This document shows positions 15,428 through 18,696 of a DNA stretch of 18,696 nucleotides, piece by piece. This DNA comes from Chloroflexota bacterium (GTDB lineage Bacteria; Chloroflexota; Chloroflexia; JAMDCE01). The notes under the pieces are model-generated. The model did not search any database, was not told where the DNA came from, and saw only the letters and a program-made list of their open reading frames with translations. The DNA is taken from assembly GCA_023489135.1 (NCBI GenBank), contig JAMDCE010000412.1:1-18696 (forward strand), read 5' to 3'. Positions within the stretch are counted from its first letter, which is position 1. Every line of letters begins with the position of its first letter. The translations under genes and the position numbers were made by a program.

Positions 15428-15899
15428 AATACCCTCCTTTGATCTTGATCCGCACTTCACCACCGCGACTGGCTTCCGACCGCACTCCATCTACGGGCAA
15501 ATAGAGGCAAGACCAACACCCAGGCTCTGCTCCGCCGCTTTGGAGCAAGCGACCATAAGGTGTGGCGTTGGTCAGTCGCGCCCAAAAAGCAAACTCATAT
15601 TGCAAAGTAACCAACAGAAAGAATGTGGTGAAAAATGGAACGCTCGATACCGCGTTCAAGAATCAATAAGAAGAGCAATGGGGGCCGTGTGGTCTAGGAG
15701 TGCCGAAAACTTCTGAGTCTTAAGCCTTAGGTCTGTTCTTCAGGACTAAGCTCACCTGATCCAATCACCCGTCCCTGGCTTGCTGATAATCAAGAAAATG
15801 TCTCAAATCTTCTCGCGCACCCACCTCCTTTTCAAAAAACCTTGTGCCAAGACGCCGCAGGTAACTTGAAATCAACTTATTCCCTTATCGGTTGGCATG
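15428..15899. other. Gap upstream of the toxin gene
   Basis: No gene is supported. The minus-strand frame through 15312-15659 overlaps the toxin start in another frame and shows no motif. I could not find a convincing promoter. A TTGACA at 15921-15926 (minus) is followed by only a poor -10 box. Confidence 0.4.
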
Positions 15900-16154
15900 T
15901 TACTTGATCAGGGCTTCATTTGTCAACACTTTCTCATCTGAGATCGGCGCATAATAGCAAGCGGCCCCATCACAGCGCCAATCTGAAACAATCGGGCTGC
16001 CTACCACTGAGGTGAGACTCTTGGCCCCACACAAGGGTTGGCCGAATGGCCTTTTCTCATACCCTTCGTGCCGTTTCCTCCACACTGTCCATCTCCATAG
16101 GAAACGGTACGACATAGGCTTGATAGGTAACTTGAGATACAGGATGTCATTCAC
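15900..16154 (-). CDS. Hypothetical 84-aa protein, uncertain
   Basis: The frame begins with GTG 16154 and reads MNDILYLKLPIKPMSYRFLW and so on to SDEKVLTNEALIK. Its C-terminal half, with CDGAACYYAPISDEK, has ordinary protein composition. There is no ribosome site, no recognisable domain and a rare start codon. It lies 130 nt downstream of the terminator of the predicted RNA. It may be a real small gene or chance. Confidence 0.3.
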   Translation of the reverse strand: MNDILYLKLPIKPMSYRFLWRWTVWRKRHEGYEKRPFGQPLCGAKSLTSVVGSPIVSDWRCDGAACYYAPISDEKVLTNEALIK

Positions 16155-16285
16155 GTCAAGGAGAGAGAATTTGCTTCTTTCGGCAAATCGGTCTGGAGAC
16201 CTTCAAGTCTTGATCTGAAGTCCTGACCGAGGCCGAAGTTCGTCCCTGCTATTAGGCGGAAGGCCATCTTTCCTGCGTCAGAGGC

Positions 16286-16320
16286 CAAACAAAAAGAGAA
16301 GAGGATGTAAGTCCTCTTCT
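16286..16320 (-). terminator. Strong intrinsic terminator of the predicted ncRNA
   Basis: On the minus strand a perfect 9-bp stem (AGAAGAGGA with TCCTCTTCT, 6-nt loop) is followed by CTTTTTGTTT. No protein gene on this strand leads into it, which points to a non-coding transcript upstream. Confidence 0.8.
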
Positions 16321-16619
16321 TTGATGTGGGTTGTCCGAGCTCGCGCCCGGACGTAAACTAGGGTACGGCATTACCCTCTACCATCTTCAGCTGGTGCCAA
16401 TTCCTGGGCAGACCGCTTTGTATGATGGGTCCCAGCATGGGCTGAAGAATGGGAGAGGGCTCAAGAATGCTTCATTTATACACGAAGTACAAGAGAGAAG
16501 AGATTCTCGATGTATGGAAGGCTAGTTCGACTCCGCAACCCCAGTTTCTTTATGGTAAAGAGCTTTTGACCCGTTTGGATGACATCGACCTTGGTTCTTA
16601 TTCGATGTCAACCTTTACT
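16286..16619 (-). ncRNA. Candidate structured non-coding RNA, about 330 nt, class unknown
   Basis: A consensus promoter at one end and an intrinsic terminator at the other bound this minus-strand region, which has no credible ORF. It folds into mutually compatible helices. Domain 1 is closed by GTAAAG/CTTTAC (16613-16618 with 16555-16560) around a perfect 9-bp stem (16602-16610 with 16580-16588). Domain 2 is rod-like and about 215 nt long, closed by GGGTTG/CAACCC (16536-16541 with 16328-16333), then AACTAG/CTAGTT (16522-16527 with 16356-16361), then a 17-bp near-perfect helix (16441-16459 with 16374-16391) made of CCCTCT, CCAT and CTTCAGC against their complements. An extra small hairpin GTCCG/CGGAC lies at 16334-16353. 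The rod shape recalls 6S RNA, but I see no signature of 6S, tmRNA, RNase P, SRP RNA or a T-box. A long leader for the weak ORF at 15900 is the main alternative. Confidence 0.65.
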
Positions 16620-16625
16620 ACTTAG

Positions 16626-16654
16626 AGTATAGCATGATCCAGGCATACTGTCAA
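16626..16654 (-). promoter_or_regulatory. Near-consensus sigma70 promoter for the ncRNA
   Basis: On the minus strand TTGACA (16649-16654) and TATACT (16626-16631) are exactly 17 nt apart. This is the best promoter match in the window and predicts a start near 16619, next to the first closing helix. Confidence 0.8.
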
Positions 16655-17081
16655 GCCAACGTACGTCGTCTTAATCGGAGAGAAAACCGACCGACGGTGC
16701 GGATTCCTCGCATCTGATGCTTCCAGCCTACGTGTGTTCAGAGAGCCATTGTCTGGATCGGCAATAACGCTGGCAGAGTTAGTAAGCCTTGGAATAATAG
16801 CGCCACGAAGTCTACCCCCGTCATCGTGGCTTGATTCCAAACCTTCGCACAGCCTCTCTTATACGCTAGGACAGGTATGCTCGTGTCGTTTTCGCCGAAA
16901 GACTAACTGCGAATGCAGGACGTTTTGCGTAGATCATGGGGACCTTCAGCACTTCCACGTCCCTGGCAGTAATGACATCCTATAGACGGCGGAGTAGGAG
17001 GATTAGCATAAAGAAATATTCTAGCCCTGGTCGTTCCCGGTTTGGGATTCTTCTGGCTGGTGAAGTGTGGAGGCGTCGTGC
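16655..17081. other. Gap between the ncRNA promoter and the receiver gene
   Basis: Nothing convincing is visible. A TTG-started minus-strand frame (16622-16840) crosses the ncRNA promoter and lacks a ribosome site. A GGAGGATTAGC motif near 16997 has no start codon at the right distance. Confidence 0.4.
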
Positions 17082-17492
17082 ATGGCGACGAAGAAGGCGA
17101 AGAACAAGAAAATCTTGGTGGTCGACGCGGATAAAGAAATCGGTGATCTGGTCAGGTTCGTTCTTTCCGAGGAAGGGTACCAGGTCTTCACCTGTCGCTC
17201 CTTGAGCGAAGCGGCTCGACTCCTATCGACTTCTCACTTTGATGTGATTATCACCGAAGCTTTCGCGCAGAAGGACGTTTTCAAGTTTGACCCAACCTAC
17301 CTATCCGCCTTCAGGGACGTGGCCCCTACGGTTCCAATCATCTTGTTTTCCTCGTACTGTGACCAGAGCTACCCCGTACCTGAACAATACGGTCTTGCCG
17401 GGTCCGTGCGGAAGCTCAGCGACTTGTTTGAGCTGATCAGGAAGGTAGAAACGGTGCTGGCCGAAGAATCCGGCCAGGGCAGCAGGAAGTGA
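17082..17492 (+). CDS. Stand-alone receiver (CheY-like) protein with Glu at the phosphoacceptor position
   Basis: ATG 17082 is chosen over GTG 17067 because GGAGG lies 8 nt before it. The 136-aa protein is one receiver domain after a Lys-rich N-terminus: KKILVVDADKEIGDLVRFVL (acidic pocket with D15 and D17, and Ala at 16 where many have Asp), FDVIITEAF with Glu59 where the phosphorylated Asp normally sits, IILFSS with Ser90/91 at the conserved Ser/Thr position, and Lys111 in SVRKLSD. The fold looks intact but the phosphorylation site is not, so it is probably a pseudo-receiver or permanently active form. There is no output domain and no histidine kinase nearby. Confidence 0.85.
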   Translation: MATKKAKNKKILVVDADKEIGDLVRFVLSEEGYQVFTCRSLSEAARLLSTSHFDVIITEAFAQKDVFKFDPTYLSAFRDVAPTVPIILFSSYCDQSYPVPEQYGLAGSVRKLSDLFELIRKVETVLAEESGQGSRK

Positions 17493-17689
17493 AACGAAAA
17501 TGATTTCAGGTGGGAAGGGAGGAGATACACAACAACACCATCACGAAAGATACCGAGAGAAAGCGGACCAACCGTGCGAATTCCTTCTACGTGTACCTTC
17601 CGTTGTCCCGTCGTGGGCTTACATTTGGGAAAATCTTGTGCCTCCACAAGATAGGACTATTTGCTGCTTTCGGCAATTGGGGGAAAGCA

Positions 17690-17716
17690 ATAAAAGAGCC
17701 AACCGATTCCGGCTGG
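17690..17716 (-). terminator. Intrinsic terminator of the toxin-antitoxin operon
   Basis: On the minus strand CCAGCC pairs with GGTTGG (one G-T pair, 6-nt loop), followed by CTCTTTTATT, 12 nt after the VapC stop. The rest of 17493-17689 holds a 6-bp hairpin (17635-17650) and no gene. Confidence 0.6.
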
Positions 17717-17727
17717 CCTGGTTTGCC

Positions 17728-18129
17728 CTAGGAGACGGACACAAGGCGCAAGCCTGCCACCGCCTCGAAGTGCCTTCGATTGTTGGTTAATAGGGTGAGG
17801 TTCCAGCGAAGGCATGTCGAAGCTATGAGAAGATCGAAGTCGCTCACGATCTTCTTCTCCTTCCGCAACCTCCCTCGCTGCTGGCCAAATATCTTGCAGA
17901 TTTCTTCATCCATCGCCAAGGCCGTGAACTCCTTGAGCAAGCTATCAAGCATGGCCTGGCTTCGCCCCGGATTTTTGGAGTAGTAAACCCCCTCGTATAG
18001 CTCGGCGACGGAGATGATGCTTATGGCCACCCCAGCCGGTCGCAACTCTTTCAGTTTCCGCGTAACCTCCGACCTGTTGTTCAGGTGGTCGATCAGCCAG
18101 TCGGTGTCTACTAGGTAACTAGCTCTCAT
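17728..18129 (-). CDS. VapC-type PIN-domain toxin
   Basis: The 133-aa protein has the PIN ribonuclease pattern: YLVDTDWLID with Asp8 and Asp10, SVAELYEGVY with Glu44, IVSDFDLLIAS with Asp97 and Asp99, and LLTNN with Thr115 and Asn116/117. These acidic residues bind the metal that cuts RNA, usually tRNA or rRNA. Its ATG overlaps the stop of the antitoxin gene (ATGA at 18126-18129), as is usual for such pairs. Length is typical of the family and no key residue is missing, so it is probably active and held in check by the partner. Confidence 0.9.
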   Translation of the reverse strand: MRASYLVDTDWLIDHLNNRSEVTRKLKELRPAGVAISIISVAELYEGVYYSKNPGRSQAMLDSLLKEFTALAMDEEICKIFGQQRGRLRKEKKIVSDFDLLIASTCLRWNLTLLTNNRRHFEAVAGLRLVSVS

Positions 18130-18365
18130 AGCTTAGCCTTTGTCCGTGTTGAGATCAACCGATCAGCGTAGATGTTCTTCTTGAGCTCGTCGGCGTCGAT
18201 CAAGCCCACCCAGCCGCCAGAGGTTACATCCAAAGGGTCTTCCCCTTCTATTTCTTCTGGAACCTCGATGAGGGTTATCGTTAGTTCCTTACCCTCTTCA
18301 ATCTCCAGTCTCTCCAAAGGCTCGATCACCCCTTTGGAGTACCTGGCTCTAATCGTTTTGGCCAC
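18126..18365 (-). CDS. DUF104-type antitoxin
   Basis: GTG 18365 is chosen because AAAGGAGG lies 6 nt upstream; a longer reading from 18407 has no such site. The 79-aa protein opens VAKTIRARYSKGVIEPLERL followed by EIEEGKELTITLIE, the beta-strand pattern of DUF104/AF2212-like antitoxins. The C-terminal part (GGWVGLIDADELKKNIYADR) would wrap the toxin. It is the first gene of the operon with the PIN toxin and probably represses its own promoter, though no operator is evident. Confidence 0.85.
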   Translation of the reverse strand: MAKTIRARYSKGVIEPLERLEIEEGKELTITLIEVPEEIEGEDPLDVTSGGWVGLIDADELKKNIYADRLISTRTKAKL

Positions 18366-18413
18366 CCTGATGCCTCCTTTCCTGTTTTTCGATGGATTCT
18401 CGCACATAATCTC

Positions 18414-18441
18414 ATTCTAAAGCCTGCCTGGTACGAGTCAA
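18414..18441 (-). promoter_or_regulatory. Promoter of the toxin-antitoxin operon
   Basis: On the minus strand TTGACT (18436-18441) and TAGAAT (18414-18419) are 16 nt apart, about 50 nt before the antitoxin start. Confidence 0.5.
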
Positions 18442-18590
18442 GGCCTCGCAAAGGTAGCCGGAAATGATCATATCGAAACAAGACCGCTGGCCAGGTCTCC
18501 TTTTCCAGGCACTCGCGTGGAAGCTACCGGTCTCCCCCGCGTTCGTCTTGTTCCCGGTGAGCGCGCAGCAAAGACCACACTTCCAGATCT

Positions 18591-18696
18591 ATGCGAATTG
18601 CTTCTACCTCCACCTCTCCACAGCCTATCGGGCCGCCCGACGATGTCTCCCAAGCCTCTAACGGCTCTCTTCCACTCTGCATCAGGCCCGAGGCTG
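18591..18696 (+). CDS. Possible start of a gene running off the right edge
   Basis: An open frame from ATG 18591 reads MRIASTSTSPQPIGPPDDVS, then QASNGSLPLCIRPEA, and continues past the window. The Ser/Pro-rich start resembles a linker, but there is no ribosome site and 35 codons are too few to judge. Confidence 0.25.
   Translation, partial: MRIASTSTSPQPIGPPDDVSQASNGSLPLCIRPEA

Noticed and set aside
16316..16560. tmRNA-like or tRNA-like ends (GGGGTTGCGGAGTCGA on the minus strand, AGTTCGACTCC on the plus strand)
   Set aside because: The T-arm stem does not pair, there is no tag-peptide ORF, and no acceptor plus CCA-type end is found at the right distance. The GGGTTG/CAACCC pairing fits the general RNA fold instead.
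16622..16840. Minus-strand ORF starting with TTG
   Set aside because: It overlaps the near-consensus ncRNA promoter, has no ribosome site and has random-looking composition.
18468..18653. Arg/Gly-rich minus-strand ORF at the right end
   Set aside because: The composition is typical of an antisense shadow, with no start signal and no domain.

Overview
The window looks like accessory DNA from a bacterium of moderate GC. Long Pro/Thr-rich linkers (TPTPT-type) in surface proteins, an SNase-like gene and an SH3/DUF3761-type lipoprotein at the left end, and a DUF104/VapC pair at the right end recall Chloroflexota. The large serine recombinase and the peptidoglycan-binding, Ig-like, beta-propeller surface protein in the middle recall Patescibacteria (CPR). 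No rRNA, tRNA or housekeeping protein gene is present, so the taxonomic placement is inference.

Layout. 1-2296 (minus): a membrane-anchored SNase-like nuclease gene broken by a frameshift, then an SH3-type lipoprotein with its own promoter and a structured leader ending in a terminator-like hairpin. 2372-4800 (plus): a small two-TM protein gene interrupted by a frameshift, a PD-(D/E)XK-like nuclease with an unexpected C-terminal Ig-like domain, and a terminator. 4860-8009: an integrative module with a 23-codon leader ORF overlapping a small winged-helix gene, a 537-aa serine recombinase, and a small convergent gene. The recombinase tail and the small gene occur a second time about 0.9 kb further on, so this is the scar of two related elements. 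8128-11531 (minus): a secreted seven-bladed propeller protein whose C-terminal membrane anchor is cut off by an in-frame UAG, followed by a four-TM membrane protein. 11792-11953: a small gene possibly in the same family as those beside the recombinase. 12193-15427 (minus): a 980-aa secreted multidomain polymorphic toxin followed at once by a zinc-ribbon immunity-type gene. 16286-16654 (minus): a consensus promoter, about 330 nt of strongly foldable RNA with no good ORF, and an intrinsic terminator, which is a candidate unannotated ncRNA. 17082-17492 (plus): a degenerate receiver protein. 17690-18441 (minus): a complete DUF104/VapC operon with promoter and terminator.

How the parts fit. The window is dominated by conflict, surface and mobility genes: a toxin with immunity, a toxin-antitoxin pair, nucleases, secreted adhesion-like proteins and a site-specific recombinase. 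Several reading frames are broken (SNase, the 2551 gene, the propeller anchor, the second recombinase), which fits either decaying accessory DNA or consensus errors. The most promising leads are the structured RNA at 16.3-16.6 kb and the secreted toxin-immunity pair at 12.2-15.4 kb.
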